Source: Planctomycetota bacterium (GTDB lineage Bacteria > Planctomycetota > UBA1135 > UBA2386). From it: a stretch of DNA of 36,757 bases. This document shows positions 8,404 through 16,880 of the stretch, piece by piece. The notes beneath the pieces were generated by a model. That model saw only the letters and a list, made by a program, of their open reading frames with translations, was not told the DNA's origin and searched no databases. A program made the position numbers and the translations under genes. The stretch's first letter is position 1. Every line of letters begins with the position of its first letter. The stretch spans positions 1 to 36,757 of the forward strand of contig JAEUHT010000090.1 of assembly GCA_016793265.1 (NCBI GenBank), given 5' to 3'.

Positions 8404-9033
8404 TCAGATGCCGGAGAAGGTCATGAAGGCCATCGCGACCAGGCCGGTCGTGATGAACGTGATGCCAAGCCCCTTGAGCGGGCCCGGCACATGGGCGGTG
8501 CGCATGCGCCAGCGGATCGTCGCCATGCTGATGATGGCGATCGCCCAGCCGAGACCCGAGCCCACACCGTAGGTCGCCGCCTGGGCGAACGTGTACTTGC
8601 GTTCGACCATGAACAACGAGCCGCCGAGGATGGCGCAGTTCACGGCGATCAGCGGCAGGAAGATGCCGAGCGCGGCGTAGAGCTTCGGGCTGAACTTGTC
8701 GACCGCCATCTCGACCACCTGGACCACCGCGGCGATGCTGGCGATGAAGGTCAAGAAGGTCAGATAGCTGAGGTCGCTCTCGGGGAAGCCGGCCCAGGCC
8801 AACGCCCCCTCGCTGAGCACGTAGGTCTGCAGCACCCAGTTCATCGGCAGGGTCAGCACCTGCACGAACACGACGGCGATGCCGAGGCCGACGGCGGAGT
8901 CGACACGCTTGCTGACCGCGAGGTAGCTGCACATGCCGAGGAAGAAGGACAGCAGGATGTTCTCGACGAAGACCGAGCGCAGGAACACGCTCGGCAGCGA
9001 CTCGTCGGACATCAGGGCGATCATTGCAGTCAT
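8404..9033 (-). CDS. nqrE: Na+-translocating NADH:quinone oxidoreductase subunit E
   Basis: NqrE is one of the two homologous six-helix membrane subunits (with NqrD) of the sodium pump. The 209-residue product has six hydrophobic segments. It has the two half-helix cysteines in FLGMCSYLAVS (Cys35) and AVNCAILGG (Cys133), which in solved Nqr structures bind an intramembrane 2Fe-2S centre together with the NqrD cysteines. A strong GGGAGGGAG ribosome-binding site lies just upstream of the ATG at 9033. An ATG eight codons in is possible but has no better site. Confidence 0.98.
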   Translation of the reverse strand: MTAMIALMSDESLPSVFLRSVFVENILLSFFLGMCSYLAVSKRVDSAVGLGIAVVFVQVLTLPMNWVLQTYVLSEGALAWAGFPESDLSYLTFLTFIASIAAVVQVVEMAVDKFSPKLYAALGIFLPLIAVNCAILGGSLFMVERKYTFAQAATYGVGSGLGWAIAIISMATIRWRMRTAHVPGPLKGLGITFITTGLVAMAFMTFSGI

Positions 9034-9050
9034 GGCTCACTCCCTCCCTT

Positions 9051-9707
9051 TCACTTCTCTACGTAGCCCGAGATCGAGCGTTGGACCCAGACGATGATGC
9101 CGAGCAGGATGAACGCGCCGGGGGCGAGCACCATGAGGCCGTTGTTGACGTAGCCCGCGTCGTAGAACGCCTGCGGGATCACCTGCACGCCGAGCAGCTT
9201 GCCGGCGCCGAAGATCTCGCGAATCGTGCCGACGACGGCGAGGATCCACAGATACCCGAGACCGTTGCCGATGCCGTCGAGCAGGCTGCGCCACGGCGGG
9301 TTGCCCATTGCGTAGGCCTCGAGGCGACCCATCACGATGCAGTTGGTGATGATCAGGCCGACGAAGACCGACAGCTGCTTGCTGAGGTCGAACATGTAGG
9401 CCTTGAGCACCTGGTCGAACACGATCACCACGCCCGACACGACGACGAGCTGGACGATGATGCGGATCTTGTTCGGGATGAAGTTGCGCATCACCGAGAT
9501 CATCACGTTGGACAGCGCCGTGACGAGCGTCACGCCGATGCCCATGACGAGCGCCTTGTCGAGGCGCGTGGTCACGGCGAGCGAGCTGCAGATGCCGAGC
9601 ACCTGGAACGCGATCGGGTTGTTGTCCCAGAGCGGGTCCTTGATGGCCTTGAGCTCGTCCTTGCCGAACAGGGACTTCTTGGCCGGAGCAGTCGTGGTGG
9701 AGGTCAT
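9051..9707 (-). CDS. nqrD: Na+-translocating NADH:quinone oxidoreductase subunit D
   Basis: The product has 218 residues and six membrane segments, paralogous to NqrE. Residues 24-46 contain the family start [23 protein letters not shown]. Cys40 and Cys123 (in ITNCIVMGR) are the partners of the NqrE cysteines for the membrane iron-sulfur centre, so the site is complete. An AGGAG ribosome-binding site precedes the ATG at 9707. The gene is 16 bases after nqrC and 17 bases before nqrE. Confidence 0.98.
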   Translation of the reverse strand: MTSTTTAPAKKSLFGKDELKAIKDPLWDNNPIAFQVLGICSSLAVTTRLDKALVMGIGVTLVTALSNVMISVMRNFIPNKIRIIVQLVVVSGVVIVFDQVLKAYMFDLSKQLSVFVGLIITNCIVMGRLEAYAMGNPPWRSLLDGIGNGLGYLWILAVVGTIREIFGAGKLLGVQVIPQAFYDAGYVNNGLMVLAPGAFILLGIIVWVQRSISGYVEK

Positions 9708-9723
9708 TGGCGGCGGCTCCTGT

Positions 9724-10494
9724 TCACTTGGTCCGCAGGCTGGTGAGGTACTTGGCGAACGCGTCGAGGTCGGACTTGACGAATCGCGTGATGCCGTTGC
9801 TGGTGAGGGTGGAGCCCGACAGGCCGTCGACCTTGTGCGCCTTCTCGGCGGCGACGGCCGGATCGACCTTGCCCTTCTTCACCCCGACGCCGACGAGGTG
9901 TCCTTGCTCGTCGAGGATCGTCTTGCCCTTCCACTGCGCGCACCAGGCGGGGTTCTCACACTCCCCGCCGAGACCCGGCGTCTCGCCGTGCTCGTAGAAG
10001 GTGACGCCGCGCACGTGGTTGAAGTCCCCTTCGAGGGCCATGTAGCCCTTGATCGTGCTCCACAGGCCCTTGCCGGAGATCGGCAGGATGTAGGTATCGG
10101 GCTTGCCGTCGGCGCCGGCACCGACCGCGAACGCGCGGTAACGAGCCGCCGCGACCTTGAGGTCGCCGCCGCTGGCCTTGGCGTCGGCCACGGCCTTCTT
10201 GTTGAGCTCGGCCAGGTCCTTCGCCGTCTTGCCCTCCACCACGCGCCCATCGACGGTGTCGACCACCGCCTCCCTGACGCGCTGCTCGAAGATCTGGCGC
10301 AGCTCGGCGGCGGACTTGAGTTCGTCCGGGGCCACGAACCCGGCGGCGATCAGCATGTTCTTCTGCCGGTCGAGTTCCTTGGCGGCTTCCTGGGCGGGTT
10401 TCAGCGCGTTCGCCGTCAACGCCAGCATCGTGCTGATCACGACGCAGACGCCGACCGCGAAGCCCATCACGTATCCGTTGCTGCTGGTGTTCAT
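9724..10494 (-). CDS. nqrC: Na+-translocating NADH:quinone oxidoreductase subunit C
   Basis: NqrC carries a covalently bound FMN on the outer face of the membrane. The product has 256 residues: one N-terminal membrane helix (8-29) and an external FMN-binding domain. The attachment motif is [10 protein letters not shown] (223-232), with Thr229 in the position of the flavin-bearing threonine; the usual SGAT reads SGST here, a mild change. The frame is open far upstream, but the ATG at 10494 overlaps the nqrB stop by four bases (ATGA) and gives the normal NqrC start, so I chose it. Confidence 0.97.
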   Translation of the reverse strand: MNTSSNGYVMGFAVGVCVVISTMLALTANALKPAQEAAKELDRQKNMLIAAGFVAPDELKSAAELRQIFEQRVREAVVDTVDGRVVEGKTAKDLAELNKKAVADAKASGGDLKVAAARYRAFAVGAGADGKPDTYILPISGKGLWSTIKGYMALEGDFNHVRGVTFYEHGETPGLGGECENPAWCAQWKGKTILDEQGHLVGVGVKKGKVDPAVAAEKAHKVDGLSGSTLTSNGITRFVKSDLDAFAKYLTSLRTK

Positions 10495-11744
10495 GCGCGA
10501 GCCATCCTGCGCTTCTGGTTGGCGGCGACCACGAAGTGATCGATGCCGGGTGCGAACGCGTTCATCAGGAGGATCGCGAGCATCGTGCCCTCCGGATATG
10601 CGGGGTTGATGGTGCGCACGAGGATCGTCACGAAGCCGATCAGCGCACCGTAGATCCACTTGCCGAGGTTGGTCTCCGGCGACGACACCGGATCGGTCGC
10701 CATGAAGACGATGCCGAACAGGAAGCCGCCGCACAGCAGGTGCTCGTATGGCAGCAGCGAGATCGGACCGGTCTCGGCGCCACTGGCGAACTTGATCAGG
10801 AAGGCCGACGCCACCAGCGACAACACGCCGGCGAGCATCACGCGCCACGAGCCGATGCCGGTGAAGATCAGGTAGGCGGCGCCGAGCAGCACCGCGAGCT
10901 TGCTCATCTCGCCGGCGCTGCCGGTCATGTTGCCGAAGAACAGGTCGGCGTGGGTGTACGCCGCCTGCAGGGCGTCGCTGGCATTGGTCGTCGCCTGCTT
11001 GACGACGGCGAGGGCCGTCGGCGACGAGTACCCGTCGACGAGGTAGCCCGGCACCCCGGTCGGCGCTTGGTTGCCAGCGGCCCACACGGCATCCCCGGAG
11101 ATCTGGCCGGCGAACGAGAAGAACAGGAACGCCCGCACCAACATCGCCGGGTTGAAGATGTTCATGCCGGTGCCGCCGAACACCTCCTTGCCCAGCACGA
11201 CCGCGAAGGCCACACCGAGCGCGAGCTGCCACAGCGGGATCGATGCCGGCACGATCAGCGCGATCAGCATGCCGGAGACCAGGTAACCCTCGCTGACCTC
11301 CTCCTTGCGGATGATCGAGAAGAACACCTCGATGCCGAGGCCGACGCCGTAGCTGACGATCAGGATCGGCAGCATGCGCTGCAGCCCGAAGATCACGAAG
11401 TCGAACGCGCTCGGCTCGGCCACGGTCGGCGGGAACAGCGCCTGCAGCCAGCCGGCGACGTATTCCTTGCCGACGCCGAACTTGGCCCAGGCGTGGAAGT
11501 GCTGCGCGCCGGTGTTCCAGATCGCCCACAAGAGGCAGGGCAGCAGCGCGATGATGACGGCGTTCATCACGCGCTTGAGGTCGACGTAGTCGCGCACGTG
11601 CACACGCTGCGGCCCGGTGCGGTGCTCAGGCGCGAACAGGAACGTCTCGGCGGAGTCGAACAGCGGCCACAGCTTGTGCAGCTTGCTGTCCTTGCCGTGG
11701 TAGAGCTTGCGCTGCTTCTCGATCAGGTTGCGTAGGAACTTCAC
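10491..11744 (-). CDS. nqrB: Na+-translocating NADH:quinone oxidoreductase subunit B
   Basis: NqrB is the largest membrane subunit and carries a covalent FMN and riboflavin; it is thought to hold the sodium channel. The 417-residue product has the family N-terminus (LHKLWPLFDSAETFLFAPE, 22-40) and about ten membrane segments. It also has the GGTGMNIFNPAM region (190-201) and a conserved C-terminal MLAILLMNAFAPGID. The FMN site normally reads SGAT; here it is DGYSSPTAL (237-245). The acceptor Thr243 is kept but the Gly-Ala before it is Ser-Pro. The start is a GTG at 11744, four bases after nqrA ends, and the stop overlaps the nqrC start. Confidence 0.97.
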   Translation of the reverse strand: MKFLRNLIEKQRKLYHGKDSKLHKLWPLFDSAETFLFAPEHRTGPQRVHVRDYVDLKRVMNAVIIALLPCLLWAIWNTGAQHFHAWAKFGVGKEYVAGWLQALFPPTVAEPSAFDFVIFGLQRMLPILIVSYGVGLGIEVFFSIIRKEEVSEGYLVSGMLIALIVPASIPLWQLALGVAFAVVLGKEVFGGTGMNIFNPAMLVRAFLFFSFAGQISGDAVWAAGNQAPTGVPGYLVDGYSSPTALAVVKQATTNASDALQAAYTHADLFFGNMTGSAGEMSKLAVLLGAAYLIFTGIGSWRVMLAGVLSLVASAFLIKFASGAETGPISLLPYEHLLCGGFLFGIVFMATDPVSSPETNLGKWIYGALIGFVTILVRTINPAYPEGTMLAILLMNAFAPGIDHFVVAANQKRRMARA

Positions 11745-11748
11745 GGGC

Positions 11749-13098
11749 TCAGCCCTCCCTCTCGTACAGGTCGAGGCCTTGGCGGATGACCTGACCGACG
11801 TCGATCTTGCACGGGTCGGCGAACGTGCACAGCGCGACGTCCTCCTCGGTGACCTCGAGCAGACCGAGCTTGACCGCCTCCTCGACGTCGCCGGCCTGGA
11901 TGGCGCGCACGAGGTAAGACGGGTGGATGTCCAGCGGCATCACGCTCTCCCAGGCACCGATGTTGACGATCGGGCGATGGCCGCCGTTGAGGCGGGCGTC
12001 GACGACGTATTCCTTCTTGGGCGCGAGCCAGCTGAACACGCTGCGCGACAGGCTCAGCTTGCCGAACTGCGGCAGGAGCCAGCCGAACAGATCGCGCTGG
12101 CCGGTGCCCTCCGGCATGATCGTCACCGTCTTGTTGGCGAAGCCGAGGAACCCGTCCGGGGTCGTCTGGGTGCCGTGCAGCACGGTGCCGTTGATGACGC
12201 GCACGTCGCCGGTCGTCGGCTGACCGCCGGTCAGGCTGGCGATCGCGCCGGACTGCCGCACGCGGTAGTAGCGCGGCTTCGGCGCCGCACTGCCGGACAG
12301 CGCGACCACGGTGCGCGCCGGATAACGGCCGGTGCGCGCCCATTCGCCGATGCGGGCGAGGTCCACCACCGTCAGCGACCACGCCGTCTCACTGATCTTG
12401 AGCGGCTGGATGCGGCTGATGTGGGTGCCGACGAGGCCCGACGGGTGCGGCCCGGTGAAGTCGTGCACTTCGACCCCCTTCAGCGCGCGCAGCTCCGACT
12501 GGTGGTCGCCGGCCGCGCGCAGCGTCAGGTAGACCTTGCCCGGGGTCAGCTTCTTCAGCAGGTCGATGCCGGCCTGCAGGTCGGCCGCGCGCCCCTGCAC
12601 GCTGAAGGCGGGGTCGGCGGCCAGCGGCGTGCTGTCCATGCCGTTGACGAAGATCGCCACCGGCACCTTGGCCGACGGCATCTTGCCGATCGGGCGCTGG
12701 CGCAGCAGCGGCCACAGGCCGGCGTTCTTGAGCGCGCGCACGATGCCGTCGCGATCGCCGCTGGCCTTCGGCATCGTGGCGAAGCTCTCGCTGCCGCCGC
12801 TCGCCGCCACGTTGTCGATGACGACGCGCAGCAGGAAGCGGCGCTCGCCGAAGTCGAGGCGCGACACCTTGCCGGTGCACGGCGCGCACCACACCACGTC
12901 GCGGTCGATCTTGTCGAGGAAGATCGGCTGGCCGGTCTGCACCAGATCACCTTCCTTGACGAGCACCTTCGGCTTGATGCCGGGGAACTCGGCCGTCTCG
13001 ATGCAGACGCGCGCTGGCTCAGGCGCGTCGACGAGGGACAGCTCGGCCTTGCCGGCGAGCCGGAGGTCGAAGCCTTTCTTGATCGTGTGTGTCGTCAT
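11749..13098 (-). CDS. nqrA: Na+-translocating NADH:quinone oxidoreductase subunit A
   Basis: NqrA is the soluble, cofactor-free subunit on the cytoplasmic side, associated with quinone binding at NqrB. The product has 449 residues from the ATG at 13098. It begins with the family start TIKKGFDLRLAG and continues with PGIKPKVLVKEGDLVQTGQP, a lipoyl/RnfC-like barrel start, and GPHPSGLVGTHI near residue 240. It ends with GLLEVTEEDVALCTFADPCK, which is typical. A GTG six codons upstream (13116) is possible, but the shorter form matches the family. It heads the A-F gene run and follows the small nqrM gene by 71 bases. No strong ribosome-binding site is seen. Confidence 0.97.
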   Translation of the reverse strand: MTTHTIKKGFDLRLAGKAELSLVDAPEPARVCIETAEFPGIKPKVLVKEGDLVQTGQPIFLDKIDRDVVWCAPCTGKVSRLDFGERRFLLRVVIDNVAASGGSESFATMPKASGDRDGIVRALKNAGLWPLLRQRPIGKMPSAKVPVAIFVNGMDSTPLAADPAFSVQGRAADLQAGIDLLKKLTPGKVYLTLRAAGDHQSELRALKGVEVHDFTGPHPSGLVGTHISRIQPLKISETAWSLTVVDLARIGEWARTGRYPARTVVALSGSAAPKPRYYRVRQSGAIASLTGGQPTTGDVRVINGTVLHGTQTTPDGFLGFANKTVTIMPEGTGQRDLFGWLLPQFGKLSLSRSVFSWLAPKKEYVVDARLNGGHRPIVNIGAWESVMPLDIHPSYLVRAIQAGDVEEAVKLGLLEVTEEDVALCTFADPCKIDVGQVIRQGLDLYEREG

Positions 13099-13169
13099 CG
13101 GTCCGTAGACCTGCACTCAGGGATTGCTGTGGCGCGCGGCGAATCAACGGAGCCCGAAGCACCGACGAA

Positions 13170-13349
13170 TCACTGCGAACACGAACCGCCCGGCTCCGCC
13201 TTGCCGGCGGGCTTGCCACATCGCTGGCACGACCCGTCCGGGTTCATCCCGCCGCACGAACCGGCGAGATGCCGGCCACCGATGGCGAGGAACACGATCG
13301 CGAGGACGGGGACCGTGAAGACCAGGATGGGGAGAAGTACCGACGACAC
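13170..13349 (-). CDS. nqrM: Small membrane protein, probable Nqr assembly factor NqrM (DUF539)
   Basis: This is a short frame of 59 residues starting at GTG 13349 and ending at TGA 13170-13172. Residues 3-23 are a single hydrophobic helix (VLLPILVFTVPVLAIVFLAI). Next come the short basic-Gly stretch GGRHLAG and a cysteine cluster SCGGMNPDGSCQRCGK, with one more Cys at 57. NqrM proteins have exactly this plan: one N-terminal helix, then GSCGG and further cysteines. They are needed to mature the iron centre between NqrD and NqrE. The location directly upstream of nqrA on the same strand supports this. In many bacteria nqrM instead follows nqrF, near apbE. The GTG start lacks a clear ribosome-binding site, so the start is the weakest point. 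Confidence 0.8.
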   Translation of the reverse strand: MSSVLLPILVFTVPVLAIVFLAIGGRHLAGSCGGMNPDGSCQRCGKPAGKAEPGGSCSQ

Positions 13350-13440
13350 GCTGTGGCCGAATGGGGTCGAAGCAGGGTAGCGATTGCGTCGACGAATTCG
13401 AGAGACGCTTTCGCGACGATCGCGGCCGCGGTGGAGGGGC

Positions 13441-13710
13441 TCACCGACGGCTGCAGACCAACTCGCTCAACCCGAGCAGCGTGTTGCAATTTCGCAGGCT
13501 GACGTCCGCGTCGCTGAGCTTGATGGCGAAACGCCGCTCCAGGAAGTCGACGACGTCGAGCACCCCCGCCGAATCGACGATGCCAGATGTGACCAAAGGC
13601 GTATCGACATCGAGGCCCTCTTCTCGTCCATCGCGGAACCACGTGGCGAGGAAGGTGCGGATCTCGGCGATCACGCGGTCGCGGTCGGGGAACGGGTCGG
13701 GATTGCTCAC
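13441..13710 (-). CDS. Stand-alone acyl carrier protein
   Basis: The product has 89 residues with the four-helix acyl carrier protein pattern. The phosphopantetheine attachment site is GIVDSAGVLDVVDFLE (43-58), with Ser47 after Asp46; the usual DSL is DSA here, a common variant in stand-alone carriers outside fatty-acid synthesis. FAIKLSDADV then matches helix III. No ketosynthase, acyltransferase or ligase is present in the window, so its pathway is unknown. It lies 91 bases upstream of nqrM on the same strand and could be transcribed with the nqr operon or end before it. Confidence 0.85.
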   Translation of the reverse strand: MSNPDPFPDRDRVIAEIRTFLATWFRDGREEGLDVDTPLVTSGIVDSAGVLDVVDFLERRFAIKLSDADVSLRNCNTLLGLSELVCSRR

Positions 13711-13837
13711 GCGGGCCGCGGATCATGCCCGCCGTCGGCGCGGCCGCAACCCGCGGTTTGCCGCCCCCGCATTATCTCCTGCGCCGGCAGCGCGGCGCTG
13801 CGTTGCTCCGAACCGGGCGCCACGGCATCGTGCCGCC

Positions 13838-14800
13838 GTGCCTCGCTGCTCGCTGCGCAACCTGATCGCCCTCGGCGGCCTCGCCGCCCTCTTGTTGTCG
13901 GCGCCGGTGGCGCTGTCGCCGTGGCTGGCGCGGACGCACTGGGTCGGCGACCTGCTGGCCAACCTCGTGGCCCAGGCCCTGTGCGGCCTGCTGCTGGCGC
14001 TGCTGCTGCTCGCGGCCGTGCGCCGGCTGCGCGCCGCGGCCCTCGCCGCCGCCTTCACCGCCGTCGCCGCGAGCCACGTGCTGCCGACCTGGTGGTGCGC
14101 CTCCCCGGCCGCGACCACCAACCCGCCGGCGCTGCGCCTGCTGACGCTGAACCTGCTGCGCGAGAACGACGACTACGCCGCCGCGCTGGCGGCGATCCAC
14201 GACGCCGCGCCGGACGTGATCTTCTGCAGCGAGGTGACCCCGGCCTGGCTGACCCAGCTCGAAGCGGCGCTGGCCGGCGGCTACCCACACCGCGTGCACC
14301 GCGCCGACCCGGGCTGGTTCGGGGTCGCCCTGTACTCGCGACTGCCGCTCGAAGCCGCGACCGTGATCCCGCTCGCGTTCGACTGGGCCCCGGCGATCCG
14401 CGCCACGGTGCGCGCTCCGGACGGACCGCTCGGTGTGCTCGGCGTACATACGCCGCGCCCGGGCAACGCGCGACGCAACCACGAACGCGACCTCGCCCTG
14501 GCGGCGATCCCGGCCGCGCTGTCGCCACTGCCGCGGCACCACGTCGTGCTCGGTGACTTCAACGCCTCGCCGTGGACGCCCGCCATGGTGGACCTGCTGG
14601 CGGCGACGGGACTGCGCCGGATCAGCGCCGCGCCGCTCGGCACGACCTGGCCGGCGAAGCTGCCGGCGCCGCTGCGCATCGCCATCGACCACGTGCTGGC
14701 CTCGGCGAACCTGTTCGCCACCAGCATCACGATCGGGCAGGGCTTCGGCAGCGACCACCTGCCGCTCGCCGCCCACGTGGGAATCGGCCCGGGCTCCTGA
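13838..14800 (+). CDS. Membrane-anchored endonuclease/exonuclease/phosphatase-family protein (VanJ-like)
   Basis: The product has 320 residues from a GTG at 13838; the open frame extends further upstream, but that part is antisense to the acyl carrier protein and has no domain. Residues 8-85 hold three hydrophobic segments. Residues 98-315 are the catalytic domain with the metal/phosphate-site motifs in order: LLTLNLL (Asn105), CSEVTP (Glu132), LGVHTPRP (His204), LGDFNASPW (Asp240, Asn242) and GSDHLPL (Asp306, His307). The whole set of active residues is present. The layout of three helices plus this domain is that of VanJ-type proteins, which act on phosphate esters of undecaprenyl or related lipids at the outer face. 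A DNase role is less likely given the anchor. Confidence 0.8.
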   Translation: MPRCSLRNLIALGGLAALLLSAPVALSPWLARTHWVGDLLANLVAQALCGLLLALLLLAAVRRLRAAALAAAFTAVAASHVLPTWWCASPAATTNPPALRLLTLNLLRENDDYAAALAAIHDAAPDVIFCSEVTPAWLTQLEAALAGGYPHRVHRADPGWFGVALYSRLPLEAATVIPLAFDWAPAIRATVRAPDGPLGVLGVHTPRPGNARRNHERDLALAAIPAALSPLPRHHVVLGDFNASPWTPAMVDLLAATGLRRISAAPLGTTWPAKLPAPLRIAIDHVLASANLFATSITIGQGFGSDHLPLAAHVGIGPGS

Positions 14801-15006
14801 CCCCGCCGGTGCAGCGCCCCTGCCCGCCGACCACCTTGGCACGGCCGGCAACACGCCGGCGTCCGCCGCCGCCGCGCCGCCGCCCGCGTTCGTCGCCCGT
14901 CCCACTCTGACACTCCGCCCGCGGCCACGCCGCGGCGGGCTCCCGCTGCGAGCAATGCTTCGCCATCACGAATCGCTGCCGGCAGGTCGCCGGCAAGGAG
15001 CAAACG

Positions 15007-15318
15007 ATGGCAAGAACAACCTCCATGCTGGCGGCACTTCTGCTCGCCAGCACCCTCGCAGCCCAGAGCCTGACCATTACCCCGGGCAACGGGCTCACCA
15101 CCGGCGAGACCGCCACGATCGAGTACACCAACTCCGGCATGGCCGGCCAGTCGGTCACGATCACGGTCAGCGGCGGCTTCCCCGTGTCGGAGACGATCGA
15201 GATCAAGATCCAGCTCGACGCCGACGGCAAGGGCTCGGCCAAGTGGGTCGTGCGGGAGTGGGCGGCCGCTCGCTTCAACGCCCCCGGCGTGCACGAGGTG
15301 ACGAAGGCGATCCGCTGA
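15007..15318 (+). CDS. Small secreted protein of unknown function
   Basis: The product has 103 residues, with a good AAGGAG ribosome-binding site (14995-15000) six bases before the ATG. Residues 1-19 are a signal peptide ending LAAQ. The mature part is about 84 residues of alternating hydrophobic strands (SLTITPGNGLTTGETATIEY, then QSVTITVSGG, then ETIEIKIQLDADGKGSAKW). It looks like one immunoglobulin-like beta sandwich with no cysteines. No function can be assigned. It is convergent with the membrane-protein gene 15 bases downstream. Confidence 0.8.
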   Translation: MARTTSMLAALLLASTLAAQSLTITPGNGLTTGETATIEYTNSGMAGQSVTITVSGGFPVSETIEIKIQLDADGKGSAKWVVREWAAARFNAPGVHEVTKAIR

Positions 15319-15333
15319 GTCCGCCCGCCGGCC

Positions 15334-16077
15334 TCAGCCGCCGTGGTGCACCAAGCGCTGCGTCAGCCGCTGCAGCCAGATCGTGCGCTGCTGCCGGGCG
15401 GTCTCGCTCTGCAGCGGCGACGCCAGCATCGCGGCGATGCCGCGCTGCATGAGCTCACCGAGTTCGTGCAGCGCGGCCAACCGTTCGAACTCGCTGGCCC
15501 TGCTGTCAACCACCCGCGCGGCGATGGCCACCAGGTCGCCGGTTGGCCCACTTCCCGGCGCAGCTGCCACCCCGGCGGTGAGTTGCCGCCGACACGCAGC
15601 GGCGATCGTCGACGCCGCCGCCACCACCTGCGGCGGCGCCCCGGACTGCTGGACCAACCGCAGCGTCATGGCCCCGTGTTCACAATGCTCCGCGAGCCGC
15701 CCGAGCGCACTGAGATAGGCGGAGTCCATTCGCTCCGGCTCCACCGCGACCAACAACGAAGTGGCGAAATCGAGCGTGGACACCGAGTCCTTCTGCTGCC
15801 ACCACAGATGCCGCGCCCCCACCCAGCCGAGGGCCGTCACCGACAGCAGCAACAGCGCCGCGAGCAGCGGCTGGCGCCACCGCCTGCCTCGCTCGGCCGG
15901 GACGATGGCCCGCGCGACGAGGCGGTCGACGACCGCCGACGGCAGGTCGGCGACGGGCCCGCGGCGCTCGATCTCGCGCAGCGCGGCTTCTTCGGCCGCC
16001 AGTTCCGCCGGCGTGATGAACTTCATCTCGTCGGCAGGCTCGCGGTCCTTGGCCTGGTCCGAGGGGCGGCGGATCAT
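15334..16077 (-). CDS. Single-pass membrane protein, probable regulator of the adjacent ECF sigma factor
   Basis: The product has 247 residues. The cytoplasmic N-terminal part (1-68) contains an Asp/Glu/Arg-rich helix (ITPAELAAEEAALREIERRG). One membrane helix (70-89) follows, and then a 155-residue external part of helices rich in Ala, Leu and Gln. The ATG at 16077 overlaps the sigma-factor stop codon as ATGA, so the two are translationally coupled. This is the usual layout of a sigma factor and its membrane-bound anti-sigma factor. No zinc-finger (HxxxCxxC) anti-sigma motif is present, so the role rests on context and topology. The open frame continues upstream inside the sigma gene but is a shadow there. 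Confidence 0.65.
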   Translation of the reverse strand: MIRRPSDQAKDREPADEMKFITPAELAAEEAALREIERRGPVADLPSAVVDRLVARAIVPAERGRRWRQPLLAALLLLSVTALGWVGARHLWWQQKDSVSTLDFATSLLVAVEPERMDSAYLSALGRLAEHCEHGAMTLRLVQQSGAPPQVVAAASTIAAACRRQLTAGVAAAPGSGPTGDLVAIAARVVDSRASEFERLAALHELGELMQRGIAAMLASPLQSETARQQRTIWLQRLTQRLVHHGG

Positions 16078-16745
16078 GCGCACCCCCCGCTTGTCGCGGG
16101 GCCATCTCTGCGACCCCGGCCATCCGGCTCGAGCGGCAGGTGGCCGCGCCAGATCAGCGCCGCCCGCAGCGCCCGCCGGCCCTTGCGACGTGACACGTAG
16201 ATCGAGTTCGGCGAAGTCGCGAACCGCGTCGCGAGTTCGTGCGCAGGCACCACCTCTCCGGCCTCGAGGTCTGCGCACAGCACGGCGCGCTGCAGCAGCG
16301 GCAGGCAGCTCAGGCACTTGGCCAGGTCGCGCAACAGGCGCTGGCGCTCGGGGCTGGTCGGCCCCGCCTCGCACCGGGCCTCCACGGCGACGTCGGCATC
16401 CCCGAGGAACACCAGCAGGCTGCGGTGCGGCTCGCCGAGCAGGCGCAGCGCGCAGTTGCGCGCGATCACGGCGAACCAGGCCCGCAGCGTGCCCAGCGTC
16501 ACGTCGAAGCGCGTCGCCGACCGCCAGATGCGGATGGTGGCCAACTCCATCACGTCGTCGATCTCGCTGTCGTCGAGCAGGCGGCCGAACTGATGGCCCA
16601 AGCGCGAGCGCACGATGGCGCCGTGGTCGGCGAGCAGCCGTTCCAACCCTTCGGCGTCGCCGGCGCGCAAGAGGTGGATCGTCCGCTGGTCGCGCGCTGA
16701 GCCGCCGAGGCCTGGCTCTTCGCCGGTGCCGTTCACGAGCAACAC
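16074..16745 (-). CDS. ECF-family RNA polymerase sigma factor
   Basis: The product has 223 residues. Region 2 spans about 20-95: LLRAGDAEGLERLLADHGAI, then DDSEIDDVMELATIRIWRSA, a divergent form of the -10 binding helix, then TLRAWFAVIARNCALRLL. Region 4 spans about 130-195: LAKCLSCLPLLQRAVLCADLE, then a helix-turn-helix with ATRFATSPNSIYVSRRKGRRALR. The two-region form without region 3 marks an ECF-type factor. Its stop overlaps the start of a membrane protein that is the likely partner. It is not the same gene as the sigma-factor end at base 1. Confidence 0.85.
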   Translation of the reverse strand: MLLVNGTGEEPGLGGSARDQRTIHLLRAGDAEGLERLLADHGAIVRSRLGHQFGRLLDDSEIDDVMELATIRIWRSATRFDVTLGTLRAWFAVIARNCALRLLGEPHRSLLVFLGDADVAVEARCEAGPTSPERQRLLRDLAKCLSCLPLLQRAVLCADLEAGEVVPAHELATRFATSPNSIYVSRRKGRRALRAALIWRGHLPLEPDGRGRRDGPATSGGCA

Positions 16746-16880
16746 CCGCGCATGCTACCCGGAACCACGAACCTGCCCCCGCCCTGCGGCCGGCATCGCG
16801 GAGCTTCTGCGGCGAACGTCGGCATGGCGGTTCACGAGCGGGTCAGCGGCGGCGCGTGACGAAGCGCACCGCCGAGGAGA

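Noticed and set aside
7291..9066. An open frame of 591 codons antisense to nqrF-nqrE
   Set aside because: The opposite strand encodes unmistakable Nqr subunits; this translation is charged low-complexity sequence.
13244..13726. A 160-codon minus-strand frame over the acyl carrier protein
   Set aside because: It is in another frame from the clear carrier protein and is Arg/Ser-rich without domains.
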